Part shown: positions 6,998 through 16,034 of the stretch, piece by piece | Numbering within the stretch: position 1 is the first letter of the stretch | Layout: each line of letters starts with the position of its first letter | DNA from: a virus | IMG/VR virus record: IMGVR_UViG_3300004151_000007 | Span: 18,099 to 82,098 of that record | Reading direction: 5' to 3' (one strand) | DNA: 64,000 bases | Program-made: the position numbers and the translations under genes | Notes under the pieces: generated by a model | Seen by the model: only the letters and a program-made list of their open reading frames with translations | What the model was told of the DNA's origin: nothing | Database searches by the model: none

Positions 6998-8316
6998 CCG
7001 ATTCCGTTCCAAGCCAAGCCGCCATGAGGGCCCGTGCCCGCCGGGTCCGTCGCGGTGAAACCGTCGAAGCCGAAGCCCGAAAGCGCACGAGCAAGGCGTC
7101 GCTTCAGGGCATGTTGCAACTCCCACTCCTGGAAACGCTGGAGGACGCCGGCGACAAAGCCCGGCCCCGCGACCTCTACCACCAACTCGCCGAGCGCTTG
7201 GGCGTGCCGGTTGATCTCCGCCAGGAGCGCCGGACCTGCGGCGATGGCCAGAGCTATGTCGTGTTCGAGCAGCAGGTTCGTTGGGCGCGTCAGACTGCCG
7301 TGATGGAAGGGCTGATCGCCGACGGCACGCGCGGGATCTGGGAACTGGCCGATCCCGGTCACGCGAAGCTGCTGCGCGCCCGGCGCGGCGTCACGCTGCT
7401 GATCTACTCGACCGACCTCGGGGTGGCTCTATGGGCGCATGCCGAGGACGCCGCGTCGGTGATAGAGCGGGAGTCGGTCAACCTCATCCTGACCAGCCCG
7501 CCTTATCCTGTGGTCTCGCGCGATTACGGTCGCGTGGATGTTCCGGCATGGCTGGACTGGATGAAACGCCTGACACTGCTGTGGCGCGACCTGCTGACCG
7601 ACACCGGCACGCTGGCCCTGAACTTGGGCGATGTCCATGTGCCGGGCAGTCCGGCGCTCAGCCCCTATGTCGAGCGCTACGTGCTGAACGCGATCGACGA
7701 CTGCGGCTTCCACCTCGCCGGCAGGATGCCGTGGTTCTCCCCAACCAAGGTCGGCAACATCCAGTGGACCGCCGCGAAGAAGGTTCGGCCGAAGAACCAG
7801 GTCGAGCATGTCGTCCTGCTCTCGAAGACGGCGAATCCATCCTGGGACATCACGCGGTTGCCGCCGGTCCCGTTCAGTCCCAGCACGCAGCGTTGGTGGG
7901 CAAAGGCCAAGCGGGAAAAGGGAATGCGCCCCTCCGGTTACGACATTCGCGAGGCAGCGTTCGAACCGAAGGGCGATGGCGCCCTCCCCGGCAACCTGAT
8001 CGTCGCCGCCGGCGCCCCTGGCTCGGACACTTACAGCCGCCGGTGCCGTGCCGCGGGCCTGCCGGTGCACAGCGCTCGGTTCCCGGCAGAGGTGCCGCGG
8101 TCGATCATCTTGACCTGCACGGCGCCTGGGGAGCTGGTCTACGATCCGATGGCCGGGAGCAACGTGACTGGTATGGTCGCGGAAGAACTCGGGCGTCGTC
8201 ATCTCTCGTCTGAGGTGATGCTGAGATCCGTGCAGGGTGCCGCTCTTCGCTTCGAGGGGCGACCGCAGTTCGCCATGCACGTTAACGGCGCTCGCTTCGA
8301 TGGTGCCGGACCATGA
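6994..8316 (+). CDS. Site-specific DNA methyltransferase with N-terminal winged helix
   Basis: A 440-residue enzyme. Residues about 40-130 resemble an Mrr-N-type winged helix. The catalytic motif TSPPYP is about residue 169, and the AdoMet-binding motif DPMAGSNVTG follows near residue 387, so the order is the beta class. TSPPY is typical of N4-cytosine methyltransferases, but N6-adenine cannot be excluded. No restriction enzyme lies next to it, so it is an orphan enzyme likely protecting phage DNA. It is one of four methyltransferases in the window. ATG 6994 overlaps the preceding stop. Confidence 0.85.
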   Translation: MTDSVPSQAAMRARARRVRRGETVEAEARKRTSKASLQGMLQLPLLETLEDAGDKARPRDLYHQLAERLGVPVDLRQERRTCGDGQSYVVFEQQVRWARQTAVMEGLIADGTRGIWELADPGHAKLLRARRGVTLLIYSTDLGVALWAHAEDAASVIERESVNLILTSPPYPVVSRDYGRVDVPAWLDWMKRLTLLWRDLLTDTGTLALNLGDVHVPGSPALSPYVERYVLNAIDDCGFHLAGRMPWFSPTKVGNIQWTAAKKVRPKNQVEHVVLLSKTANPSWDITRLPPVPFSPSTQRWWAKAKREKGMRPSGYDIREAAFEPKGDGALPGNLIVAAGAPGSDTYSRRCRAAGLPVHSARFPAEVPRSIILTCTAPGELVYDPMAGSNVTGMVAEELGRRHLSSEVMLRSVQGAALRFEGRPQFAMHVNGARFDGAGP

Positions 8317-9296
8317 CCGACCCGCTGGCGTCCATCAAATGGAAGCACGATGACCTCGCGGCCGATCTGGCGGCGCATCTGGACGGGCCCGAGCGGCTGG
8401 TGTGGACCAACATGCAACTCGGCCCCAGCGGGTCGCCGCGGCCTGACGTCTACACGATTCCCAGGACCTACAGCCTGTTCGCGCCACTCGCCTATGAGGT
8501 GAAGGTCAGCGTCCCGGATTTTCGTTCGGACGTCACGTCTGGAAAATGGCAGAGCTACCTGTCCTACGCATGTGCCGTCGTTTTCGCCGTGCCGGCTGGG
8601 CTGGTTGGAAAGGGCGACATCCCTCATGGCTGTGGGCTGATGGCGCGGGGCCCTGCCGGCTGGCGGATGGTGAAGGCCCCAACGCTAAAGGTGATGGAGA
8701 ATCTGCCGCTGCCCGCGTGGCAGAAGCTGATGTGGGACGGTCTGGAGCGGCAGGAGAAGCGGCGGGCGATTGAGCCGCGCAACATCAACCGCTGGCGTTC
8801 CGCAGATACAGTATCCAGGCAGATCGGCGGCGACATCGCTGATCTGTTCCAAAACGCGGACACTGTGCGTAAGGCCGCTGCGGAGCTGCTGGGGCTCATC
8901 GGTCGGCCGGACAAGGAGGATGGCAGCTACGCGCTCACACGGGCTATCCAAAACCTGTCCTACAACGGACGGCGGGTGCAGAAGACATGGGCGGCGCTTG
9001 CCGCTGTGCTGGGCATGGAAGCGGACAAATGGCCCGACTGGCAGGCCATGGAGGAGGCGCATCGGCGCATCGGCCGATTGAAGCCCGGCGCCGATGCGGA
9101 AGAGGTGCGGGACCGGATCAATCTCCTCCGGCACCAACTCGACCGCATGGAGCATGATTTGATCGGCGCTCCACCTGCCACCACGCGTGAGCCGCGCGTG
9201 AATGACGCGTCGCCCACGAGTGGCGATGGCGTGCCGGACGGTTCCGACACGCCTCTGTTCGCCACGCTCGACGCGCCGGAAGGGGGCTGCTGCTGA
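8313..9296 (+). CDS. MmcB-like PD-(D/E)XK nuclease-domain protein
   Basis: A 327-residue protein. The first 110 residues contain the PD-(D/E)XK core: PDVYTI, then YEVKVS (E/K pair), then DFRSDVTSGKWQSYLSYA, as in the MmcB DNA-repair family. The rest is helical and charged, with a probable coiled coil near residues 250-285 and a disordered tail. MmcB-type proteins act in mutagenic DNA repair in alphaproteobacteria; here a role in phage recombination or host DNA degradation is equally plausible. ATG 8313 overlaps the previous stop; its stop overlaps the next start. Confidence 0.72.
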   Translation: MTDPLASIKWKHDDLAADLAAHLDGPERLVWTNMQLGPSGSPRPDVYTIPRTYSLFAPLAYEVKVSVPDFRSDVTSGKWQSYLSYACAVVFAVPAGLVGKGDIPHGCGLMARGPAGWRMVKAPTLKVMENLPLPAWQKLMWDGLERQEKRRAIEPRNINRWRSADTVSRQIGGDIADLFQNADTVRKAAAELLGLIGRPDKEDGSYALTRAIQNLSYNGRRVQKTWAALAAVLGMEADKWPDWQAMEEAHRRIGRLKPGADAEEVRDRINLLRHQLDRMEHDLIGAPPATTREPRVNDASPTSGDGVPDGSDTPLFATLDAPEGGCC

Positions 9297-10171
9297 TGGC
9301 CCGTATCCGCTCGATCAAGCCCGACTTCTTCACCAGCGAGGACGTCGTTTCGCTCCACCCACTCGCCCGGATTCTGTTCATCGCCACCTGGTGCGAGGCC
9401 GACCGCGAAGGCCGGATGCGGTGGCGCCCCATGACCCTGAAGATGCGGTACCTCCCCGCTGACAACTGCGACATCGAAGAGCTGTGCGGACAGTTGATCC
9501 GGCAAAAGCTCATTGTTCTCTATGAGGTTAGAGACATTACCTACGCCTATATCCCGACCTTTACGACGCACCAGGTCATCAACAACCGCGAAGCGGCGTC
9601 GAAATTGCCGTCTCCGCCCGTCGCCGTCCAGTCGCCGTCCGATGACGACGCGTGCGGCACGCGTGATCCACGCGTCGGGCACGCGCCGGACACCCCCCTT
9701 CCGGGAAGGGAAGGGAAGGGAAGGGAAGGGAAGGAACGTGGTGGTGAAGCGCGCGCGCCCGAACCAACGCCCCTGACCCCTCCAGGATTGCATTCGGCTT
9801 CTCCGCCTGCCGGTGACGCCTTCCGTGTGGGGAAGGAGGTCGCGACAATCTTGGGCGTGGCCGATAACCCGAACTGGTTCGGTGACTACACTCGCATCAC
9901 GACCTGGCTCAACCAAGGCGCGGACGAGGAACTGATCCTCCGCGTGGTCCGCCGGGTGATGCGGGACCGCGCCGATCCAGCCCCTCCCGACAGCCTGAAG
10001 TATTTCGACAAGCCGATCCTGCGAGCGATTGCGGAACGCAACGCCCCCATGCCCGAGGTGAAGACCGATGCCCGACCTGACGCCCGCCGTTTCACGTCCG
10101 ACGACGCCCTCCTTGCCGGCTTCGGTGCAGCCGCTGATGACCGGACGCCCGGGTCGCAGCCGGTTCAGTGA
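9296..10171 (+). CDS. Phage replication initiator-like protein
   Basis: A 291-residue protein starting MARIRSIKPDFFTSEDVV, a signature of phage replication proteins with an N-terminal winged helix (residues about 1-95). A low-complexity linker (residues about 110-160) follows, encoded in part by six tandem GGGAA units (about 9703-9735) giving REGKGREGKE. The C-terminal part (RVGKEVATILG to FDKPILRAIAE) resembles the helicase-loader-binding region of DnaD/lambda-O-type proteins. It would start lytic DNA replication, separate from RepA plasmid replication. It overlaps the next gene by about 100 bp. Confidence 0.72.
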   Translation: MARIRSIKPDFFTSEDVVSLHPLARILFIATWCEADREGRMRWRPMTLKMRYLPADNCDIEELCGQLIRQKLIVLYEVRDITYAYIPTFTTHQVINNREAASKLPSPPVAVQSPSDDDACGTRDPRVGHAPDTPLPGREGKGREGKERGGEARAPEPTPLTPPGLHSASPPAGDAFRVGKEVATILGVADNPNWFGDYTRITTWLNQGADEELILRVVRRVMRDRADPAPPDSLKYFDKPILRAIAERNAPMPEVKTDARPDARRFTSDDALLAGFGAAADDRTPGSQPVQ

Positions 10172-10655
10172 CGATGGGGAATACTTGGGGACCGTCGAAG
10201 ACTGGCGACCGCCGCCGACGCTGCCTGTGGCGGTGCTGGAGGACTGCCGGTCGGCTTTGGCGGTCTACGAACGGGCGCTCGTCCCCATGGAGCCGCATGC
10301 GCTGTCCGGACGCGTCGCCAGCATGCTCAAGCACTATTACCAACCGACCGTGGCCAGCCGGGCGGAACAGGCGGTCCAGCTCCAGCGCGTGGTTGCACAC
10401 GACTGGCACGAAGCGCTGGGCGAGTTTCCCGATTGGGTGGTCACGGACGCCTGTCGGCGCTGGATCAACCGCGAGGAAAAGCGACCGACCCCGGCGGGCA
10501 TCCGGGCGGAATGCCAGCGGCTGTGCGCCGAACAGTTCAAAACCCGCGACCGGCTCCGCGTGATCGTGGAGGCCAGCGCCCCCTCGCACGAGCGGTCGGC
10601 GAACGTCGTCCAGCTTCCAAATCTGCGGCGCGTCCAAGACGCCGGCCGAGAATGA
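10068..10655 (+). CDS. Hypothetical replication-associated protein
   Basis: A predicted 195-residue helical protein. The middle (LKHYYQPTVASRAEQAVQL, WVVTDACRRWINREEKR) recurs in phage proteins encoded after replication initiators. A helicase-loader role is possible by position only. ATG 10068 has a good ribosome site (GAGGTGA) but overlaps the previous gene by 104 bp; ATG 10137 is the shorter alternative. The stop overlaps the next start (ATGA). Confidence 0.6.
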   Translation: MPDLTPAVSRPTTPSLPASVQPLMTGRPGRSRFSDDGEYLGTVEDWRPPPTLPVAVLEDCRSALAVYERALVPMEPHALSGRVASMLKHYYQPTVASRAEQAVQLQRVVAHDWHEALGEFPDWVVTDACRRWINREEKRPTPAGIRAECQRLCAEQFKTRDRLRVIVEASAPSHERSANVVQLPNLRRVQDAGRE

Positions 10656-10957
10656 GAAAGGAAATGGGAAAAATGGGAAGTGTTCGGGAAAATGGGAGAG
10701 AAACGGGAAATTTCTCGGAAAAACAATGCATAAGCGGCCATTTTGGGGGCGACTGGCCCCGTCTTGCCGCTGATCTGGCGTCGGCGCTGGATGATACCTG
10801 GATCTTCCTGTTCATCGCGGCATCGACGGCCGCCAACCAGTGCCGCGCGCCGCTCCACCGGACCCACGCCGAGATGCTGGCGCGGGTGCATCGCGTTATG
10901 ACGGAGCGCACGCCGCCGGTTTGCTGTCAGCGGTACCCACCTCCCGGTTGCCGATGA
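10652..10957 (+). CDS. Small hypothetical protein
   Basis: A predicted 101-residue protein; no family recognised. The N-terminus is rich in Lys, Met and Gly because the DNA is a run of GGGAAAATG-like units. The middle (WPRLAADLASALDDTWIFLF) is hydrophobic and helical. ATG 10652 overlaps the stop of the preceding gene, and its own stop overlaps an ATG at 10954. Coupled translation supports the call. Confidence 0.5.
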   Translation: MRKEMGKMGSVRENGRETGNFSEKQCISGHFGGDWPRLAADLASALDDTWIFLFIAASTAANQCRAPLHRTHAEMLARVHRVMTERTPPVCCQRYPPPGCR

Positions 10958-11034
10958 TCTTGGCCGAGCACGGCTATGACCTGGACGGCCTCCTCGCCCT
11001 CACACCGAACCAGAAGGGACAACCCCATGGGTGA
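10954..11034 (+). CDS. Possible 26-residue coupling peptide
   Basis: ATG 10954 overlaps the previous stop (ATGA). The frame encodes 26 residues (begins MILAEHGYDLDGLL) and stops 8 bp inside the DUF5131 gene. It may simply carry ribosomes from the upstream gene to the ATG at 11027. A functional peptide cannot be shown. Confidence 0.3.
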   Translation: MILAEHGYDLDGLLALTPNQKGQPHG

Positions 11035-12238
11035 CAAAACCGGAATCGAGTGGACCGATGCGACCTGGAATCCGCTGGCTGGCTGTTCCTTGGTCTCGCC
11101 CGGTTGCACCAACTGCTACGCCATGAAGGAGGCCGCCCGGCTGGAGCGGATGGGCGGAAAGGGCGGGGCGAAATATGCCGGGCTGACCAAGGCGAGCAAG
11201 GCGGGCCCGGTCTGGACAGGAGAGGTTCGGCTGCATTCGCCGTCGCTGTCCCAGCCGCTGCGTTGGGGCCGGGCTCGGCGCATCTTCGTGAACTCCATGT
11301 CCGACCTGTTCCACGAGTCCGTGCCCGATGAGGCGATTGACCGCGTGTTCGTCGTGATGGCGCTCGCGGCTCGGCACACATTCCAGGTTTTGACCAAGCG
11401 ATCGGCTCGCATGCGGGCCTACATCGCCGGGTTCTCGTGGGAGCGTGCGATTGCGAGTTGCACCGGTCCTGACGGCGTCTCGGTGATCCCGCGCCACTCG
11501 GTTGACGATCTGCGGGGCGCCTTCGGGTTACGGCCGCGGCGCCCGAGCGAAGCCGACCGCTCGGCATGGCCGGTTCCGAACGTCTGGTTGGGCGTGTCGG
11601 TGGAGGACCAGCCGCGCGCCGATGAGCGTATCCCGGACCTGTTGCGCACGCTGGCGGCTGTGCGATTTGTCAGCATGGAGCCTTTGTTGAGACTGGTTGA
11701 CCTTACCAGGGTCGTGTTGAAGCCGTCGGATGCGCCGGAGCGTGGGAAGCCGCCGGTGACGATGAATGCCTTGCGAGGGTGGCACGGCGGCGCCGACGGC
11801 CTGACTCGACTGGATTGGGTGATCGTCGGCGGAGAGAACGGGCCGCGCCCGATGCATCCCGATTGGGTGCGGGCGGTTCGTGATGCCTGCGCGCGTGCCG
11901 GCGTCGCCTTCCTGTTCAAGCAGTGGGGGAGCTGGGGCTTGTACGGGCCGCGCGACAAAGATGGCGCACTGAAGCCGATCGAGGCCTTCGCGCTGGCCAA
12001 CGACGGCGCGCTCTACCGCTTGACGGACCTTGCCTACCCCGACGGCCCGCGCCGCAGTGAGGCCATCCGCTCCAACCACGACAGTGCAGCGTTGCACACG
12101 GTCTATCGAGTGGGGAAGAGGCTCGCCGGCCAGGAATTGGATGGTCGCACCCACGACGAAATGCCTCCGGTTTACTTCGTCGCGGAAGTTGCACGCATAG
12201 GGACGCAGTCCTCTGTGCCGACGCTGGCCAGCGGGTGA
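11027..12238 (+). CDS. DUF5131 (phage Gp37/Gp68) family protein
   Basis: A 403-residue protein beginning MGDKTGIEWTDATWNP, the signature of the DUF5131 family, with the cysteine cluster CSLVSPGCTNCYA (residues about 20-32). The spacing resembles a radical-SAM Fe-S site. Later blocks RIFVNSMSDLFHE, FQVLTKRSARM, WLGVSVEDQ and WVIVGGENGPRPMHPDWVR are conserved family segments. The biochemical activity is unknown to me. ATG 11027 follows AGAAGGGA. A truncated, frameshifted copy of its 5' end lies at 14592-14846. Confidence 0.88.
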   Translation: MGDKTGIEWTDATWNPLAGCSLVSPGCTNCYAMKEAARLERMGGKGGAKYAGLTKASKAGPVWTGEVRLHSPSLSQPLRWGRARRIFVNSMSDLFHESVPDEAIDRVFVVMALAARHTFQVLTKRSARMRAYIAGFSWERAIASCTGPDGVSVIPRHSVDDLRGAFGLRPRRPSEADRSAWPVPNVWLGVSVEDQPRADERIPDLLRTLAAVRFVSMEPLLRLVDLTRVVLKPSDAPERGKPPVTMNALRGWHGGADGLTRLDWVIVGGENGPRPMHPDWVRAVRDACARAGVAFLFKQWGSWGLYGPRDKDGALKPIEAFALANDGALYRLTDLAYPDGPRRSEAIRSNHDSAALHTVYRVGKRLAGQELDGRTHDEMPPVYFVAEVARIGTQSSVPTLASG

Positions 12239-12440
12239 CGGAGGGGCGGCGAGACACCCCACCCCCAAGATATGGTGGCTGATTATAGTCCTATCTTCAA
12301 CCGACCTTCATAATCTCTGGACCCCTTGTAAACCCTGGTTTTCTGCCGCCGAGCAAAAACGTCTAATATGATATATGGAAAATCGGCACTTTTCCAAGGC
12401 GGACAACTGTCCTTTACCCATTCCTAACGGGAATTGACCC
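12239..12440. other. Intergenic region upstream of the second early block
   Basis: About 200 bp without a gene. It contains AT-rich sequence (TAATATGATATATGG about 12365) that could hold a -10 element, and an ATTCC/GGAAT inverted repeat just before the next start. It separates the DUF5131 gene from 12441 and probably carries a promoter, but no clear -35 is visible. Confidence 0.35.
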
Positions 12441-13157
12441 ATGAAGCATATCAACCTCGCCCCCACCGGCACCATAAGCGTGCCCGACGTCGGCGATCCG
12501 CAAGCGCTCCAGCGCTTCAGTGACCTCGCCTGCGGCATGGTTGAGCGCTCCTTCTTAGCCCGGGGTGCTGCCGATCTGGCCGTGGCCGAGCATCTGACCG
12601 CTGGGCCGTCTGGGCCGCCTGCCGCCGTGCAAGTTCTGGAGGGCATGACCATGATGGCCATTTCGGCTGATTTGGTCGCGCGGATCGAGAAGGCGCTGCC
12701 GGCCCGGCTGGCGTGGGAGCTGGCCAAGGCTATTGCCACGGATCCCGTCACCGACCGCGAGTTCATCGAGGAGGTGCTGGCCAACCTCGAAGGCGCATGG
12801 TCCGCGCCCTTCATGGGGCTGCCGGAGGAGGCATGGCGGCCTGAACTGGACCGGGCGCAGAACATCGTTTTGGGTGGCTTTGTCGGCCGGACGATCGTTA
12901 CCCCGCTCCACTTGGTGGCCTTGCTTAACCAGGACCTCCTCGACAGCCGGGTTTGGACCTATCCGGATAACGGTGGGTACGACCTTGGCTACAACACGCT
13001 TGTGCGCCGCCTCCTCGATGACGGCGAAGCCCATGGCGACCACAACAACACCCTCATCGACCGCTGCGGGGCCACAGCACGCAAGCACGCCCGCCGGGCG
13101 CGCCAACGGCTGGCGGCCGCCGGGTTCTATCTCACCCCCCTTTGGAGTGCCGCTTGA
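12441..13157 (+). CDS. Hypothetical protein
   Basis: A predicted 238-residue, mostly helical soluble protein without recognised family. A basic C-terminal stretch (ARKHARRARQRLAAAG, about residues 213-228) could bind nucleic acid. It is the first gene after an intergenic gap, and its stop overlaps the next start (TGATG). Confidence 0.6.
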   Translation: MKHINLAPTGTISVPDVGDPQALQRFSDLACGMVERSFLARGAADLAVAEHLTAGPSGPPAAVQVLEGMTMMAISADLVARIEKALPARLAWELAKAIATDPVTDREFIEEVLANLEGAWSAPFMGLPEEAWRPELDRAQNIVLGGFVGRTIVTPLHLVALLNQDLLDSRVWTYPDNGGYDLGYNTLVRRLLDDGEAHGDHNNTLIDRCGATARKHARRARQRLAAAGFYLTPLWSAA

Positions 13158-14599
13158 TGACCGCCGTCCCCTCTGCCGCCCCTTCCGTGGCGCCCGTCGC
13201 GGACGCCCCCGCGCGGAAGACTTTCGACGCTTTCCAGCGCTGGTACATCAACCCGGCGAAGCGCCGGCGAAACGAGTGGCCGGAGGATCTGACGGAATCC
13301 GACCTGGAGGAGATAGCGGCGCTCGTCCCCCGCTTCCTCCACCCCGACGTGAGCGGGCTCGTGCTGGCGAATGCGTTGGGGGTGCTGCTGGCGCATCTGG
13401 CGAAGGAGCGGAGGGCCCATGCCGGTTGTGTCGACGCGATGCGTGAGGCGAGCAATCGGCAGGTCCAGCGTCGGCAGGTCCTGGAGCGGACCATCACCGA
13501 CCTCCGGATCGACCTGGGGGCCGCAGAGGCTGCATTGGGCCGCCGCACCATGGAATTGGAGGATGCGCGGTTGTGCGAGATGTACCGTCGGCGCCGGGCG
13601 GAGGCGCGGGCCGACGACCTGACGGCGTCCTTCGATCTGCGCCAACGGGCGGACGTGCGGGCCATTGAGCGTTGGCAGGCTGCCACGGGCCGGGCCATGG
13701 AATGGCCCGACCATGCCGACCTGGTGGTCTGGTTGCTGGAGCGCCTGGAGGCGGCCGAAGGGCGGGCGACCGAGCTGGAGCGGCAGGCCGGCGACCGGGT
13801 GACGGTCATGCATGCCGCTGCTGACGAGCTGGAGCGCCTGTGGGTCGAGCACGGCGACGGGGATGCGTCTCCGAAGCTGGTGATGCGTCTGCGCGAGGAG
13901 CTGGGCGGGTGCTATCCCGGCCGCTGTCGAGCCTTCAAAGTGGTGGCGGAGGCGAAGCACAAGGAGCGTCTGGAACTGCTGGAGCGATGGGTGGTGCTGC
14001 GCTGCGTGGACGCGGAGGCAGAGCGCGACCTGTTGCTCGTGCGTGTCGCGGGGATGGAGCGCGCGGTGGAAGCGCTGAAAGCACCTACCGCAGCCTTTAT
14101 CAAGGGTCCGGTGAAGCCCAACGACATCGAGATGCTAACCATTGAGGAGGACGCGGGGCAGTTCCAGGTGCCGATGGTGTGGAGTGCACCTGCCGTCGAC
14201 GTGGTCCAGGCCATGGAGGCAATTGATCCTTTCGTGCGGCACGCGCGACGCCTCCTGGTGGGCTGGGCGAAGGAGCCGGAAGGGTTTGCGTCGGGTGCGA
14301 TGAAAGTCACCTTCTCCGACCTTCGGCGGATCATCGCACTGTGGGACTCGCTGAAGGCTTCGCCTGCGGCGGCCGGCGGACAGCATCTGACGCTGGAAGA
14401 CCTGTCCGAGCTGGCCAACGCGCCGGACTTGCCGCTGGACGAGGCCCTGGCCCGCATTGTCTTTGCAGCACTCGATTCCCCGGAGCGCGCGGTGCGCCAA
14501 GCGGCGGCCGTGGTGCCGATGACTCTGGATCAAGAAAAGAACCGTTGGGTGGTGGCCCTGCCGACGGACGCCGAGCCGAAGGAGAAGACCCATGGGTGA
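13157..14599 (+). CDS. Hypothetical coiled-coil protein
   Basis: A predicted 480-residue protein dominated by Arg/Glu-rich coiled coil (residues about 85-310: RRQVLERTITDLRIDLG, LLERLEAAEGRATELERQAG). The C-terminal half is more globular. No family recognised. ATG 13157 overlaps the preceding stop. The last codons overlap the start of the degenerate DUF5131 copy, whose insertion may have replaced the original 3' flank. Confidence 0.65.
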   Translation: MTAVPSAAPSVAPVADAPARKTFDAFQRWYINPAKRRRNEWPEDLTESDLEEIAALVPRFLHPDVSGLVLANALGVLLAHLAKERRAHAGCVDAMREASNRQVQRRQVLERTITDLRIDLGAAEAALGRRTMELEDARLCEMYRRRRAEARADDLTASFDLRQRADVRAIERWQAATGRAMEWPDHADLVVWLLERLEAAEGRATELERQAGDRVTVMHAAADELERLWVEHGDGDASPKLVMRLREELGGCYPGRCRAFKVVAEAKHKERLELLERWVVLRCVDAEAERDLLLVRVAGMERAVEALKAPTAAFIKGPVKPNDIEMLTIEEDAGQFQVPMVWSAPAVDVVQAMEAIDPFVRHARRLLVGWAKEPEGFASGAMKVTFSDLRRIIALWDSLKASPAAAGGQHLTLEDLSELANAPDLPLDEALARIVFAALDSPERAVRQAAAVVPMTLDQEKNRWVVALPTDAEPKEKTHG

Positions 14600-14846
14600 C
14601 AAGACCGGGATCGAGTGGGCCGATGCGACCTGGAACCCGCTGGCCGGCTGTTCTGTGGTCTCGTTCGGCTGCACCAACTGCTATGCCATGGGCGAGGCCG
14701 CGCGCCTTGAGCGTATGGGCGGAAAGGGCGGCGCCGAAGTATGTCGGGCTGACCAAGGCGGGCCAGGCCGTCCGCTTGTGGACGAGAAAGATCGGCTGTC
14801 GGAGAAACTGTGGTGGGCGTATGGGAGGGAGCGGGGTAATGGCTAA
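14592..14846 (+). pseudogene. Truncated, frameshifted copy of the DUF5131 gene
   Basis: The first 50 codons closely match 11027-11180 (MGDKTGIEWADATWNP, CTNCYAMGEAARLERMGGKGG). One extra base within GGCGCCGAAG (about 14728-14740), compared with GGGGCGAAA in the intact gene, shifts the frame. The homologous YVGLTKAG continues in the +1 frame, and the similarity ends soon after. It is a relic of an internal duplication or of recombination with a related phage. The 84-residue product is unlikely to be active, since only the Cys cluster remains. Confidence 0.8.
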
Positions 14847-15450
14847 CCCAAACATTCCCGGCCTTCTGCCGGACGTTCATGATCCGGGTGGGCGCTCGTT
14901 CCCGCTGGCGCCCGATGTCGAGGGAACGGCCGTCTTCGGTGGGGAGCGGGACTGCTACCGCTATCTCCTCACCCGTGAATGGTCGCTCGGCGGCCTGACC
15001 GCCATGTTCGTGATGATGAACCCGAGCTGTGCTGACCCGCTGCGCGACGATATGACGATCAAGGGCATCACGAGGAAGGTGCGGAGCTGGCCCTGGAAGG
15101 GCCTCCCGCGGGCCTTTGGTCGGCTGGTGGTCGCCAATACCTTCGCCTACCGCGCCAAGGATCAGGCGCGCTTGGCGGAGGTGGAGGACCCGATCGGGCC
15201 GGACAACGATACCCACATTTTGACGGCTGCGGCGCGAGCCGACCTAGTGGTGATGGCCTACGGGAAGCCAAAGGTCGCCGCCCTCCGCCAGCGCGGATGG
15301 GCGGTCGCCGGCATGCTCCAGGCAGCCGGCCATGACCTGTACACCATCGCGGAATCGCACGATGGAGTGCCGAGGCACCCGCTCTATGTCGCGGACAGCA
15401 TCGTACCGCGGCTGTGGCGGTCCTGGTCGGAGGAGCGAACTCATGCATGA
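14839..15450 (+). CDS. DUF1643 domain protein
   Basis: A 203-residue protein with the DUF1643 pattern: RYLLTREW (about residue 42), FVMMNPSCADPLRDD (about 56-70), then VVANTFAYRAKD and a C-terminal LVVMAYGKPK. Found in phages and mobile elements; function unknown. ATG 14839 follows GGAGCGGGG and overlaps the end of the DUF5131 remnant. The stop overlaps the next start. Confidence 0.8.
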   Translation: MANPNIPGLLPDVHDPGGRSFPLAPDVEGTAVFGGERDCYRYLLTREWSLGGLTAMFVMMNPSCADPLRDDMTIKGITRKVRSWPWKGLPRAFGRLVVANTFAYRAKDQARLAEVEDPIGPDNDTHILTAAARADLVVMAYGKPKVAALRQRGWAVAGMLQAAGHDLYTIAESHDGVPRHPLYVADSIVPRLWRSWSEERTHA

Positions 15451-16030
15451 CCACCCCACGGTGCCAACGCGGATCGTCCATATGGCCGCCGCTGTCAACG
15501 GTGCTGGAGGCGTTTCAGCGGCGTGCTTCGTCAAACCGCGCGCCGTTGATCTGGTCCGTGCGACATGGACACTCAGGCCCGACGCTGTGACCTGTCCGAG
15601 ATGCCGCCGCACCCTTGTCATGGGGGGGCTGGAGACCGGCCAGCCCCAACGCCTCCAACTTTCCCGTCGGCGCGGTGCCCGGCTGCCGCCCGGAACCGTC
15701 AAGGTCGACCGCACGAACAAGCTATTGGGGAATCCGTTCCGGCCGATCGACCCCAAGAACCCGGAGCACGTCGCGGCCGCAGTCGCCTACTATGACCGAT
15801 ACCTGAGCAACCCGGGCGGCGAGACCTTCGCGTGCGGCCCGGAGACGGGGGTGGTGCTGGCCTTCGTGCCGGCTCCCGATCATGCCCGACGTGTCCTCGA
15901 CGCCCTGCCCCAGCTCCGCGGGCGCAATTTGGGCTGCTGGTGTCGCTTGGGCTCCCCCTGCCACGGGGACATCCTTCTGCGCCGGGCCAACGCTGATGAT
16001 GGCGCTGGGCCGGTCGTGACGACCTTCTGA
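15443..16030 (+). CDS. DUF4326 protein with zinc-ribbon-like N-terminus
   Basis: A 195-residue protein. The N-terminal 60 residues include a CPRCRR pair that may be half a zinc ribbon. Residues about 85-185 match DUF4326 (VKVDRTNKLLGNPFRP, then LRGRNLGCWCRLGSPCHGD). The CWC...PCHGD signature suggests metal or thiol chemistry, but the function is unknown. The last codons contain the phage promoter-like motif GTCGTGACG (16013-16021). ATG 15443 overlaps the preceding gene by 8 bp. Confidence 0.78.
   Translation: MHDHPTVPTRIVHMAAAVNGAGGVSAACFVKPRAVDLVRATWTLRPDAVTCPRCRRTLVMGGLETGQPQRLQLSRRRGARLPPGTVKVDRTNKLLGNPFRPIDPKNPEHVAAAVAYYDRYLSNPGGETFACGPETGVVLAFVPAPDHARRVLDALPQLRGRNLGCWCRLGSPCHGDILLRRANADDGAGPVVTTF
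16013..16029 (+). promoter_or_regulatory. GTCGTGACG promoter motif, copy 1
   Basis: GTCGTGACG with the conserved T at position 16 and G at 17; position 12 is C instead of A. It lies in the last codons of the DUF4326 gene. The predicted start, 22 nt after the motif start, is 16035, the first base of a perfect hairpin in a non-coding stretch that ends in a terminator. Confidence 0.45.
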
Positions 16031-16034
16031 TCTG

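Noticed and set aside
7281-8213. Second plus-strand frame of 310 codons in the methyltransferase at 6994
   Set aside because: Arg/Gly/Ala-rich shadow frame. Unlike the 20504-22108 case it contains no repeated or familiar protein motif.
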